Shown in pieces: positions 37,218-49,035 of a stretch of 64,000 bases of DNA; the stretch's first letter is position 1; each line of letters begins with the position of its first letter. A program made the position numbers and the translations under genes. The stretch lies in contig NZ_VLKT01000002.1 of NCBI RefSeq assembly GCF_007830515.1, positions 1-64,000 of the forward strand, given 5' to 3'. The stretch comes from Mesorhizobium tianshanense (GTDB taxonomy: Bacteria > Pseudomonadota > Alphaproteobacteria > Rhizobiales > Rhizobiaceae). The notes beneath the pieces are model-generated. The model made no database searches and had not been told where the DNA came from. It saw only the letters and a program-made list of their open reading frames with translations.

Positions 37218-37901
37218 CTACTGGCTTCCAAGACTGACGGCGAGGTTGACCGCGGCGGCGACGATCACTGTATTGAAAAAGAACGACACGATCGAATGCA
37301 AAAACACGATGCGACGCATTTGCGTCGTCGAAACGTCGGTATCTGAGGTCTGCGAGGTCATGCCGACGGTGGTCGAGAAATAGAGGAAATCCCAGCCGTC
37401 CGGCCGCTCCTTACCGGCAAATTCGAGACCGCCGACGGGCTTTTTCTGCTTCGACGTGCTGCCGGGGTTGGTCTCTTCGTCGTCCATCCAGTAGACATGC
37501 GCGTAGTGCAACGCCGTCATGGCGTGGATGGTGAACCAGCCGAGCGGGATCGACAGCAGCGCGAAGATGAGTTCGACGGGATGCGGGCTGCCCCCTCGAT
37601 TGATCAACTGGAACAACGAGACGATGGCAACGGCGACAACAATCAGGGTCACGGCAAAGATGACCAGCACCGGTTGGTCGGTGGCGCGGGCATTCTTGCT
37701 CAGATAGCGGCCGGTGAGCAGCGGCATCTGGGCGACGACGAGGACGGTATAGGCGGCGAAGAACGCATTGGCGCCGATCGAATAGGCGAGCGGAGCGCAC
37801 AAGACCAGCGCGATCGCCAGTGCCACTACGCCGACGCAGGCCGACACCGCGAATTGCATGTGGCGATGCAATGGTGTCTTCAGGGGCGTATCGGTCGTCA
37901 T
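37218..37901 (-). CDS. DUF1345 integral membrane protein
   Basis: The 227-residue product starts at the ATG at 37901 (MTTDTPLK) with AGAGGCC upstream; the frame to 38021 runs into repeat DNA. It has about five hydrophobic helices and the conserved segment DGWDFLYFSTTVGMTSQTSDTDV, which is the signature of DUF1345. That segment is reminiscent of a pore-loop, but no function is established. It stands alone on the minus strand. Confidence 0.85.
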   Translation of the reverse strand: MTTDTPLKTPLHRHMQFAVSACVGVVALAIALVLCAPLAYSIGANAFFAAYTVLVVAQMPLLTGRYLSKNARATDQPVLVIFAVTLIVVAVAIVSLFQLINRGGSPHPVELIFALLSIPLGWFTIHAMTALHYAHVYWMDDEETNPGSTSKQKKPVGGLEFAGKERPDGWDFLYFSTTVGMTSQTSDTDVSTTQMRRIVFLHSIVSFFFNTVIVAAAVNLAVSLGSQ

Positions 37902-37984
37902 GGCCCGGCCTCTGATGGCGGTCCGTCTTCTACGGTGCCGAGCGCCCTTTCGGACGCGAAAGGATACTGCAGCTTTTGAAATCT

Positions 37985-38147
37985 GCGCATGATCCATTCC
38001 AAACCGAAGGTGGTGAAGCAAAAATCGATTCCGATTTGCGGCGTGCGTGAAGCGCGTCGCGTCTGAAGGGATTCATGCGGCGCGCTTTAGGTTTTTGTTT
38101 TTATGCATGTCGCCCAAAACCGCTGCGCACTTTTGGGCGACATGCAT
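37985..38147. repeat. Composite rhizobial palindromic repeat
   Basis: The left part (CATGATCCATTCC...AAACCGAAGGT...GAAGCAAAAA) is related to the repeat at 14647. The right part ends in a perfect 17-bp inverted repeat, ATGCATGTCGCCCAAAA/TTTTGGGCGACATGCAT, with an 11-base loop at 38103-38147. Between them lies TTCATGCGGCGCGCTTTAGG. Its last base is the first base of the caspase-like gene's stop codon. Confidence 0.75.
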
Positions 38148-39586
38148 TAGAAAACGCCGCCGATCCCAATGCCGCCGCTGATGTCGGGCGGAGGTGCAGC
38201 CGGGCGCGAGGGTTGCTGCTGCGACCTTGCGGCTTTTCGGTTGGCCGCCTTCTTGCGCGCCGGAGCCGCCTCTGATGCCACCTTCGCCGGCTTGATCTTC
38301 CGCACGACCACCGGATCCTTGCAAACCCGCCCGGAGCGCAGGAACAGGTCACTCAGAAGTTCAACCGTAGGCTCGGTCGCGGATGCGGTTCTCGCGGTGT
38401 TTTTGTAGTAATTGGTGAGCGCGCGCACGGAGCCCTTGCCCCAACTTCCGTCCACTGTCATCCGATAGCAGCCCAAACGTCGCAATTCGGTCTGGATACT
38501 GCGCGCGAGATCGGTCGCTTTTTGGGAATCCGTTTCGGTCGCCGAAGTACCGACGATCAGCGTTTCAAGTCCGGAGACGACGCTCTGCCTGGCCCCCTCG
38601 AGGCTGGCGACCTGCGTGCCGGCGGGCTTGGCCGCAGCGTCGGGTAAGGGCGAAACCTCGACCGAACGCAATGTCTGGCCAACGATCAGCACGGCTGTCT
38701 GCAGATCGTTGGAAGCGAGCTCGACCTTCAACTTCTCCTTGGCGGCAGGATCGGCCAGGATGCGCGACAGACTGGCGCTGAGCTGGGCCGGGTCGAGCAC
38801 TTGCTGCTCGGTGAAGTAAAACTGCTCGCGAAGGTTCGACTGATCCCACGGAACCTGACGCCCGATGGTGATTGCCTCGGTCTCGTTGCGCACGCGGATC
38901 ATCATGTCCGAAATGCTGAGCCCGGGAATCTCGGCGTTCTTCAACAATGCCGTGGTGAAGGGGCTGTTGTCTCCCGAGCCGTCGACAGCAACGTTGCCGG
39001 GCTGCGTGGCAAAGGCAATGAATGTGTTTTCACCCACTTCGATCTGCGCGAGGCCGTCCATGGCGCTGGGGCCTTTGCCCATCGGGTTGTTACGACAGGC
39101 ATCAAGAAACACGAAGGTCTGCCTTTCACGGCTGGCAAATCTCGAAATCACATCGTTGAGCTTGACCGCGCCCGCGATCAACTCCTGCAGGTTCTCGGCA
39201 TTGGGCGTATCGACCGGCAGAAGGTAGTTCTCTCCCCCGAGTTGCACGCCGTGGCCAGCGTAGAAGATGAGGACAGCGCTGGCGTCCGCCAACTTGCCCT
39301 CGGCTTGTTTGAAAAGCTCGGTGAACCCGTCGGACGACAGGTTGGTTGCCGTTAGCACATCGAATTTCAGCCTCTTCAGGCTTTCAGAAAATCTAATGGC
39401 GTCGTTTGCAGCATTGGCCAGATGCGGGAGGCGGGCGCTCCGGTAGTCGGAGTTGCCGATGACGATCGCGAGCCGCTTGCCTGGCAGTGGCGACTGGCCT
39501 TCCCCGACCGCGGCTTGAACGCCGAGGGATCCGAAAAGTGAAACCAGCAGGACCGCAGCAATGCGCAGGAGGAGACGGTAGCTCAT
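38147..39586 (-). CDS. Exported caspase-family (C14) protease-like protein
   Basis: The 479-residue product has a signal peptide ending GVQAAVG. A caspase-like domain spans about 35-270: RLAIVIGNSDYR, FYAGHGVQLGGENYLLP with His near 111, and FVFLDACRNNP with Cys near 164, the expected catalytic dyad. A middle helical part is followed by a segment of about 35 residues (LRRLGCYRMTVDGSWGKGS) resembling a peptidoglycan-binding helix. A Lys/Ala-rich tail and a Gly-rich end close the protein. It is probably periplasmic. It is divergent from an autotransporter-type barrel gene, and its stop abuts a palindromic repeat. Substrate unknown. Confidence 0.87.
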   Translation of the reverse strand: MSYRLLLRIAAVLLVSLFGSLGVQAAVGEGQSPLPGKRLAIVIGNSDYRSARLPHLANAANDAIRFSESLKRLKFDVLTATNLSSDGFTELFKQAEGKLADASAVLIFYAGHGVQLGGENYLLPVDTPNAENLQELIAGAVKLNDVISRFASRERQTFVFLDACRNNPMGKGPSAMDGLAQIEVGENTFIAFATQPGNVAVDGSGDNSPFTTALLKNAEIPGLSISDMMIRVRNETEAITIGRQVPWDQSNLREQFYFTEQQVLDPAQLSASLSRILADPAAKEKLKVELASNDLQTAVLIVGQTLRSVEVSPLPDAAAKPAGTQVASLEGARQSVVSGLETLIVGTSATETDSQKATDLARSIQTELRRLGCYRMTVDGSWGKGSVRALTNYYKNTARTASATEPTVELLSDLFLRSGRVCKDPVVVRKIKPAKVASEAAPARKKAANRKAARSQQQPSRPAAPPPDISGGIGIGGVF

Positions 39587-40009
39587 GGCAAGGGCTCGTT
39601 TTCAGCGCGTGAAATCTCCAAGTCGCCGAAGTGTCCGCCCGACTGACGCCGTTCCGCTCATGCGCCGGAACTCGTTTCTCCGAAGACCACCGCAATTTTT
39701 ACACCAGAACCCATATCAAAGGAAGCACAAGGGGGCGACCCCGCCTTCGATCTGGCCGAGCTCGGTTTCCCTCGATATGCCGTGGGGTGCCGGCCGGACG
39801 GTAACCGCCGCAGCCATTTCGGTCCGCCGGACGCAAGCGGTCCACACGAAATCATTTCCGCGCCAGAGATAATTTGTTATGCTCCTGCCAACGTTGGCGT
39901 AGTGTTGCGCCCGCATCTACCGCAGTCAGTGATGTTTTTCATAGTTCAACTGCGCATTGCATGTCCTGATATTTAAGCCTGATGACACAAGTAGCAGGGG
40001 AAGGGGACA
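39587..40009. other. Divergent intergenic region
   Basis: The 423 bases between the caspase-like gene and the barrel gene hold no supported gene. They should contain both promoters. The 150 bases before 40010 are AT-richer than the surroundings, which suits a promoter, but I cannot assign specific boxes with confidence. Confidence 0.5.
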
Positions 40010-41086
40010 ATGAAAGACAGGAGTTGGCGTTTGCGCCTGTGCGCGAGCTCAATTTCGATTGGCGCTGCATTGGTTTTCCTGCCTTCGAAGGCAAACGCCT
40101 GTATCGACGAGAGTGAGGGCACCTTTCTGCGGACGGACTGCTATGCCGGCGTGGCCGTCAATAGCGCGATTGTCGACACGTCCCTGGATGCGCTTCTCAA
40201 ATTGTCTGACGACATCATCCAGGCGAGTGTCGGCCCCGCAAGCGCGGCTCCGCCGGCCCAGTCTTCACCGTTCGGCGTATTCGCTTCCGGCCAATTGGCC
40301 CACACGGCGCATGACGGCTTCACCGTTTCGAACGATTTGGACGTCTTTGACGGACCGAGTTTCGACGTCGACGAATTCTCCGCTGCCGCCAGTGTCGACT
40401 TCAATGCGGCAAAGCATTTCGGATTCGACAGCGAGCACGGATTGAACCTGGGGCTGTTCGGCGGTTATGCCTCGGCTGACGTCAATGTCGACGTTTTCGG
40501 TGTCGGTGACGCGACCAACAAAAGCGGCATGTTCGGCGGCTATGGCCTTTATCGTAAAGGCACCAGCTATGCTCTTGTGGCCGCCTCGGCGTTCCTGGGC
40601 AACACGGACGTCAAGGCAAATGACGGCAGCTACGACACGCAAGGCTACGCGATAACAGGGTCGATCGGCCGCATCTTCAAATTGACCGATCGCGTGCGTT
40701 TCGATCTTCGTGGCGGGCTGTTGGGCGTTACCTTTACCGGCGACGCATACACGGACGACTCAGGCACTGAATTTGGAAAGAGCCGTTTATCGTTTGGTGC
40801 GATCAAGTTCGACCCTGGGGTTTATGCGGATTACCAGCTCGGAAACGGCATGGTCATCAGCCCCTATGCGCGCGCGGATCTGCAGCAGCGTTTCGGCTAT
40901 TCGAACACGGCAAGCGTTTCTGGTCTGAAGAGCAATTTCGAGGATGCGGACTTCTCGGTGGCGCTGTCCTCCGGCTTCAATCTGAAGATGTCTTCATCGA
41001 CAACCGTCAGCACTGAAATTCGCGGCAAATGGTCCGAGGACAGTTCAACCGTCAGCGGCAAGCTGGGCCTCAAGGTCGCATTTTAA
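40010..41086 (+). CDS. Autotransporter-type outer-membrane beta-barrel protein
   Basis: The 358-residue product has a signal peptide ending SKANA. A short Cys-containing passenger-like region (ACIDESEGTF...TDCYAG) follows, and then a C-terminal barrel of about 230 residues with alternating strands such as GLFGGYASADVNV and FGGYGLYRKGTSYALVA. It ends KLGLKVAF with terminal Phe. The passenger is far shorter than in classical autotransporters, so it may act as a porin or adhesin-like barrel. The start follows GGGGAAGGGGACA. Its stop overlaps that of the convergent YaiI gene by four bases. Confidence 0.82.
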   Translation: MKDRSWRLRLCASSISIGAALVFLPSKANACIDESEGTFLRTDCYAGVAVNSAIVDTSLDALLKLSDDIIQASVGPASAAPPAQSSPFGVFASGQLAHTAHDGFTVSNDLDVFDGPSFDVDEFSAAASVDFNAAKHFGFDSEHGLNLGLFGGYASADVNVDVFGVGDATNKSGMFGGYGLYRKGTSYALVAASAFLGNTDVKANDGSYDTQGYAITGSIGRIFKLTDRVRFDLRGGLLGVTFTGDAYTDDSGTEFGKSRLSFGAIKFDPGVYADYQLGNGMVISPYARADLQQRFGYSNTASVSGLKSNFEDADFSVALSSGFNLKMSSSTTVSTEIRGKWSEDSSTVSGKLGLKVAF

Positions 41087-41571
41087 GGTGTGATGGATTT
41101 CAATGCACGCCGCAAGATGCGGTCGAGTTCGCCCAGAAACCGTGAGCGGTCCTGCGGCGCGAAACTGGCATTGTAGCCCTTACTTTCGCCGGTCTCGCGC
41201 AGATGCTGCTTGAGATCGCGCATCGCCACCGCCATGCCGATGGTTTCCGGCGTGAACGGGCGTCCGGTCGGCCCAAGCACATGAGCGCCGAGCGCCACCG
41301 TGCGGGCGGCAAGCGGGATGTCTGATGTCACCACGATGTCGTTGGATTTGGCATTGTCGACGATCCAGTCGTCAGCCGCATCCGCGCCCTTGGACACGAC
41401 GACGTTGCGGATCATCGGATTGCGCGACGGGCGCAGGCCGCCATTGGAGACGAAGGTGACGACGACGCCATGACGCTCGGCGACCTTTTCGACCTCGGCC
41501 TTCACCGGACAGGCGTCGGCATCGACGAGAATCTGCGGGCGGCTTCGTTCTTGGCTGATGCTGGTCGTCAT
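41083..41571 (-). CDS. YaiI/YqxD-family protein (DUF188)
   Basis: The 162-residue product has the family blocks ILVDADACPVKAEV, FVSNGG, VVVSKGADAADDWIV, DIVVTSDIPLAA and the GRPFTPETIG segment. DUF188 proteins have a PIN-like fold with clustered acidic residues and are suspected nucleases, though none is well characterised. Its ATG overlaps the stop of the preceding 60-residue frame by ATGA, indicating coupling. Confidence 0.9.
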   Translation of the reverse strand: MTTSISQERSRPQILVDADACPVKAEVEKVAERHGVVVTFVSNGGLRPSRNPMIRNVVVSKGADAADDWIVDNAKSNDIVVTSDIPLAARTVALGAHVLGPTGRPFTPETIGMAVAMRDLKQHLRETGESKGYNASFAPQDRSRFLGELDRILRRALKSITP

Positions 41572-41750
41572 GCCGACTCGATGTCGATGACCGTTTCATT
41601 TTCCATAAGGTGCACTTTTAGCAAGCGATGCACCTCGATCAGGCTCTTCTGCAAAAACGTATCGCGTACCAGAAAGTTGATCTCATCTGTCGCATGATCG
41701 ATCTCTCCCAAATCAATCTGAACGCGATTGTTTGCCCTATAGTGCGCCAT
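41568..41750 (-). CDS. Small hypothetical protein coupled to the YaiI gene
   Basis: A 60-residue frame starts at the ATG at 41750 with GAGGA upstream and ends in an ATGA overlap with the YaiI start. It begins MAHYRANNRVQIDLGEID, is acidic, and has no membrane segment or Cys. The DNA here is AT-richer than its neighbours. The overlap and ribosome binding site argue that it is real. No family is recognised. Confidence 0.55.
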   Translation of the reverse strand: MAHYRANNRVQIDLGEIDHATDEINFLVRDTFLQKSLIEVHRLLKVHLMENETVIDIESA

Positions 41751-41839
41751 AAATCCTCGCCAAAATTCTGTATTCGATGGATCGTCGACTTTTCGTGGTC
41801 GATGAAGCGAATACGAACGCGAATTTGAACCTCCTTCAC

Positions 41840-42967
<1,128 letters not shown>

Positions 42968-43166
42968 CGGGCATCTCCTCTCAAGTCAAATCTGCAATCG
43001 GGCCGAGCCTTAGCGTATCTGCAGGTTCTGGACTATGGGACGAATTGACAGTTCTTGGCCGGGTTTTGGCCGGTGCCGCCGATTTGCGCCCGGGATATGC
43101 GCCAACTTGCCTTGACCGGCCGGGCGAAGCCCATAAAAGAAAGGCAGCCGAGGGAACAAAACCCGC

Positions 43167-45179
<2,013 letters not shown>

Positions 45180-45188
45180 GGCTGAAAA

Positions 45189-45272
45189 CAAAAAACCCGC
45201 CTCTGCGGCGGGTCGTTGGCGTAAATCAGCACCATGAATAAATTCCTAGCATAACTGCCGTCACCTGTCAAG
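45189..45272 (-). ncRNA. Candidate short minus-strand RNA between pccA and dnaE
   Basis: On the minus strand CTTGAC (45272-45267) and CTAGGA (45249-45244) are spaced by 17 bases, close to the alphaproteobacterial housekeeping consensus CTTGAC-N17-CTATAT. A transcript starting near 45237 would run about 50 bases into the intrinsic terminator at 45195-45213. There is no minus-strand gene nearby that would need this terminator. A small RNA or leader fragment is possible; no known family was recognised. Confidence 0.35.
45195..45213 (-). terminator. Intrinsic terminator, oriented for the minus strand
   Basis: ACCCGCC and GGCGGGT form a 7-bp stem around TCTGC. On the minus strand it is followed by TTTTTTGTTTT, a strong T-run. 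On the plus strand there is no T-run, so it does not fit termination of pccA well. Confidence 0.7.
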
Positions 45273-45402
45273 TTGAAACCACCGCTTCAGCTTTGGGCGG
45301 CGCCGGCATCGACAATTGGCCGGTCGACTGCTGGACTCGCATCGTCCGGTGCCGGACAATACATTTTCATCGACTGAGTCCTTTCAAGCGGCGCAAAAAA
45401 AC

Positions 45403-48400
45403 ATGGCGAATGAGGCACTTCCACGCGACCCCTTGCGGCGCGAGGCGTTTGTGAAGGCATCGCGGCCGGAAGCGCCGGCGCGGCCGTTCATCCATCTGCG
45501 CGTGCATTCGGCCTATTCGCTGCTCGAAGGCGCCTTGCAGCTCGGCACGATCGTCGGCCATGCGGTCAAGGATGAGTCTCCGGCTATCGCCGTCACCGAC
45601 ACCAACAATCTGTTCGGCGCGCTCGAATTCGCGCAGAAGGCGGTGAAGGAGGGCATCCAGCCGATCATCGGCTGCCAGACCTCTCTCGCCTTTTCCGGCG
45701 AAGCCAGCGACAGCCAGCGCGACCGCCGGCGGCAAGGTCCGGAAATGCGACCGGTGGTTTTGATCGCAGCGACCGAGTCCGGCTACAGCAATCTGGTCAG
45801 GCTGGTCAGCCGGGTCTATCTCGAAACGCCGCCCGGCGAGGCCGTGCATCTGACGACAGAGATGCTGCAAGGCCATTGCGACGGCCTGATCTGCCTCAGC
45901 GGCGGGCCGCGCGGCCCGATCGGCAACGCCTTGAAGGAGGACCGCCGCGATCTCGCCGAGACGCGGCTTTTGGCGCTCAAGGCACTGTTCGGCGACCGGC
46001 TCTATGTCGAGCTGGAACGGGTCGCCGGTTATGACCAGGCCATCGAGCAATCGTCCGTCGACCTCGCCTATAGCCATGACCTGCCGCTGATCGCCACCAA
46101 CGAGGCGTTTTTCTCCTCGCGCGATGATTATGAGGCGCATGACGCGCTGATCGCCATCGCCGAGGGTTCGGTCGTCGCCGCCGACAATCGCCGCCGCCTG
46201 TCGCCCGATAATTTCCTGAGAAGCCAGGCCGATATGGCTCAGCTGTTCGCCGACCTGCCGGAAGCGATCGACAATACCGTCGAGGTTGCGCTGCGCTGCT
46301 CCTACTATCCCAAGACGCGCAACCCGATCCTGCCGCGCTTCGCCGGCGGCGATGTCGACGACGCCGATGCGGCGGTGAGGGCGGAAGCGCAGGAGCTTGC
46401 CAGACAGGCGCATGAGGGGCTGGAGGCGCGGCTCGCCGCGCACGGCCCGACTCCCGGCTACACGGTCGAACAATATCGCGAGAGGCTCGATTTCGAGCTC
46501 GGCATCATCGAGAAGATGAAATTCCCTGGCTATTTCCTGATCGTCGCCGACTTCATCAAATGGGCGAAGGCGCAAGGCATTCCGGTCGGGCCGGGCCGCG
46601 GCTCGGGCGCCGGCTCGCTGGTCGCGTATTCGACGACCATCACCGACATCGATCCGCTGCGCTTCTCGCTGCTGTTCGAGCGCTTCCTCAATCCCGACCG
46701 CGTGTCGATGCCCGATTTCGACATCGACTTCTGCCAGGACCGTCGCGAGGAGGTCATCCGCTACGTCCAGCAGAAATACGGCCGCGACCAGGTCGGCCAG
46801 ATCATCACCTTCGGTACGCTACAGGCCCGCGCGGTGCTGCGCGATGTCGGCCGCGTGCTGCAGATGCCCTATGGCCAGGTCGACAAGCTGTCGAAGATGG
46901 TGCCGTCGAACCCGGCCAATCCGGTCAAGCTCGCCGACGCCATCGCCAACGAGCCGCGCTTTGCCGAAGAGGCCGAGCGCGAGCCGATCGTCCAGACGCT
47001 GCTCGACATGGCGCAGAAGCTGGAAGGGCTCTACCGCCACGCCTCGACGCACGCCGCCGGCATCGTCATCGGCGACCGACCGCTGTGGGAGCTGGTGCCG
47101 ATGTACCGCGACCCGCGCTCGGACATGCCCGTCACCCAGTTCAACATGAAGTATGTCGAGCAGGCGGGGCTGGTGAAGTTCGACTTCCTCGGCCTGAAGA
47201 CACTGACGGTGCTGGAGACCGCGGTCAAGCTGATCCGCCGCCGCGGCATCGAGATCGATCTCGCCCACATTCCGCTCGACGACCCCGACACCTACGCCAT
47301 GCTGTCGCGCGGCGAGGTGGTCGGCGTGTTCCAGGTGGAAAGTGCGGGCATGCGCAAGGCGCTGATCGGCATGCGCCCCGACTGCATCGAGGACATCATC
47401 GCGCTGGTGGCGCTTTACCGGCCGGGGCCGATGGAGAACATCCCGACCTACAACGCCAGAAAGCATGGCGAGGAGGAGATGGCGTCGATCCACCCGAAGA
47501 TCGACCATCTGGTGAAGGAGACGCAAGGCGTCATCGTCTACCAGGAACAGGTGATGCAGATCGCGCAGGAGCTCTCCGGCTATTCGCTCGGCGAAGCCGA
47601 CCTGCTGCGCCGCGCCATGGGCAAGAAGATCCGCGCCGAGATGGACAAGCAGCGCGAGCGCTTCGTCTCGGGCGCGGTCGAGCGCGGCGTCGGCAAGCCG
47701 CAGGCCGACTTCATCTTCGATCTGCTGGCGAAATTCGCCGACTACGGTTTCAACAAGTCGCATGCCGCCGCCTATGCGGTCGTCTCCTACCAGACGGCCT
47801 ATCTGAAGGCGCATTACCCGGTCGAATTCCTGGCCGCGTCGATGACGCTCGACATGGGCAACACCGACAAGCTCGCCGATTTCCGCCAGGACGCGCTGCG
47901 CCTCGGCATCGACGTGGTGGCGCCGTCGGTGATGACGAGTTTCCGCGCCTTCGAGGTCGGCGAGAACCGGATCTTCTATTCGCTGGCCGCGCTCAAGGGT
48001 GTCGGCGATGCGGCGGTCGAGCACATCGTCGCCATGCGCGGCGAAAAACCGTTCAAGAACCTCGCCGATTTCTGCGAAAGGGTCGACCCGAAGATCGTCG
48101 GCAAGCGCGTCTTCGAAAGCCTGATCATGGCCGGCGCGCTCGACTTTTTCGGCCACGACCGCGCCGCGATGATGGCGGGCGTCGAGCGGATGATGGGGCT
48201 GGCGTCGCTGGCGCAGCAGAATGCAATGTCGGGCCAGCACGACATTTTCGGCGCCTCGCTCGGCGCGCAGTCGCAGGCGCTCAACCTGCCGGCGACCGAC
48301 CCGTGGCTCGCCGCCGACCGCCTGCACCGCGAATTCCAGGTGGTCGGCTTCTATCTCTCGGCCCATCCGCTCGACGAATACAAGGCGGCATTGCAGAAGA

Positions 48401-48930
48401 TGCGGGTTCAGACCTGGGGTGAGTTTTCGGCCGCCGTCAAGCGCGGTGCCGCCGCCGGGCGGCTTGCCGGCACCGTCACCACCAAGCAGGAGCGCAAGAC
48501 GCGCACCGGCAACAAGATGGGCGTCGTGCAGTTCTCCGACACGTCAGGCCAGTATGAGGCGGTGCTGTTTTCGGAGGGGCTGGCGCAGTATCGCGACCTG
48601 CTCGAGCCCGGCCGTTCGGTGGTGATCACCGTTTCGGCCGAGGACAGGCCCGAAGGCGTCAATTTGCGCATTCAGACCGTGCAGTCGCTGGAGGACGAGG
48701 CAAGCCGCATCCAGAAGGCCCTGCGCATCTTTGTCAGAAACGACCAACCGGCGACTGCGATTCAATTGCAGCTTACCCAGCGTGGCGACAGTCAGGTGAG
48801 CATTATCGTCATCAAGGAAGAGGCGCAGGGCGAGGTCGAGATCGAACTGCCCAACCGTTACCGCGTCTCGCCACAGATCGCATCGGCCATGCGCGCGGTG
48901 CCGGGCGTGGTGGAAGTGGAGCTTGTCTAG
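45403..48930 (+). CDS. dnaE: DNA polymerase III alpha subunit
   Basis: The 1175-residue replicative polymerase has an N-terminal PHP domain (HLRVHSAYSLLEGA), the catalytic palm with PDFDIDFCQDRREEVI and PVGPGRGSGAGSLVAY, and a HhH and OB region (KTRTGNKMGVVQFSD). The order and length match DnaE1. I chose the ATG at 45403 (MANEALPRD); the upstream extension to 45316 is unsupported and overlaps the proposed short RNA region. The ribosome binding site is weak. Confidence 0.95.
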   Translation: MANEALPRDPLRREAFVKASRPEAPARPFIHLRVHSAYSLLEGALQLGTIVGHAVKDESPAIAVTDTNNLFGALEFAQKAVKEGIQPIIGCQTSLAFSGEASDSQRDRRRQGPEMRPVVLIAATESGYSNLVRLVSRVYLETPPGEAVHLTTEMLQGHCDGLICLSGGPRGPIGNALKEDRRDLAETRLLALKALFGDRLYVELERVAGYDQAIEQSSVDLAYSHDLPLIATNEAFFSSRDDYEAHDALIAIAEGSVVAADNRRRLSPDNFLRSQADMAQLFADLPEAIDNTVEVALRCSYYPKTRNPILPRFAGGDVDDADAAVRAEAQELARQAHEGLEARLAAHGPTPGYTVEQYRERLDFELGIIEKMKFPGYFLIVADFIKWAKAQGIPVGPGRGSGAGSLVAYSTTITDIDPLRFSLLFERFLNPDRVSMPDFDIDFCQDRREEVIRYVQQKYGRDQVGQIITFGTLQARAVLRDVGRVLQMPYGQVDKLSKMVPSNPANPVKLADAIANEPRFAEEAEREPIVQTLLDMAQKLEGLYRHASTHAAGIVIGDRPLWELVPMYRDPRSDMPVTQFNMKYVEQAGLVKFDFLGLKTLTVLETAVKLIRRRGIEIDLAHIPLDDPDTYAMLSRGEVVGVFQVESAGMRKALIGMRPDCIEDIIALVALYRPGPMENIPTYNARKHGEEEMASIHPKIDHLVKETQGVIVYQEQVMQIAQELSGYSLGEADLLRRAMGKKIRAEMDKQRERFVSGAVERGVGKPQADFIFDLLAKFADYGFNKSHAAAYAVVSYQTAYLKAHYPVEFLAASMTLDMGNTDKLADFRQDALRLGIDVVAPSVMTSFRAFEVGENRIFYSLAALKGVGDAAVEHIVAMRGEKPFKNLADFCERVDPKIVGKRVFESLIMAGALDFFGHDRAAMMAGVERMMGLASLAQQNAMSGQHDIFGASLGAQSQALNLPATDPWLAADRLHREFQVVGFYLSAHPLDEYKAALQKMRVQTWGEFSAAVKRGAAAGRLAGTVTTKQERKTRTGNKMGVVQFSDTSGQYEAVLFSEGLAQYRDLLEPGRSVVITVSAEDRPEGVNLRIQTVQSLEDEASRIQKALRIFVRNDQPATAIQLQLTQRGDSQVSIIVIKEEAQGEVEIELPNRYRVSPQIASAMRAVPGVVEVELV

Positions 48931-49035
48931 GGTCAGGATCCACCGTAGTCGCGATGCCCAACCATCGCTCTGCAAGGCCGTCGCTTGCGGTGGCAGCACT
49001 GGACGGCCGCCGCCACGAGCGTTATCGCAGTCGTC

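Noticed and set aside
46560..48422. 620-residue plus-strand frame inside dnaE
   Set aside because: It is a frame-shifted shadow of the polymerase coding sequence, Arg/Gly/Pro-rich, with no motif. The in-frame dnaE product has all expected domains.
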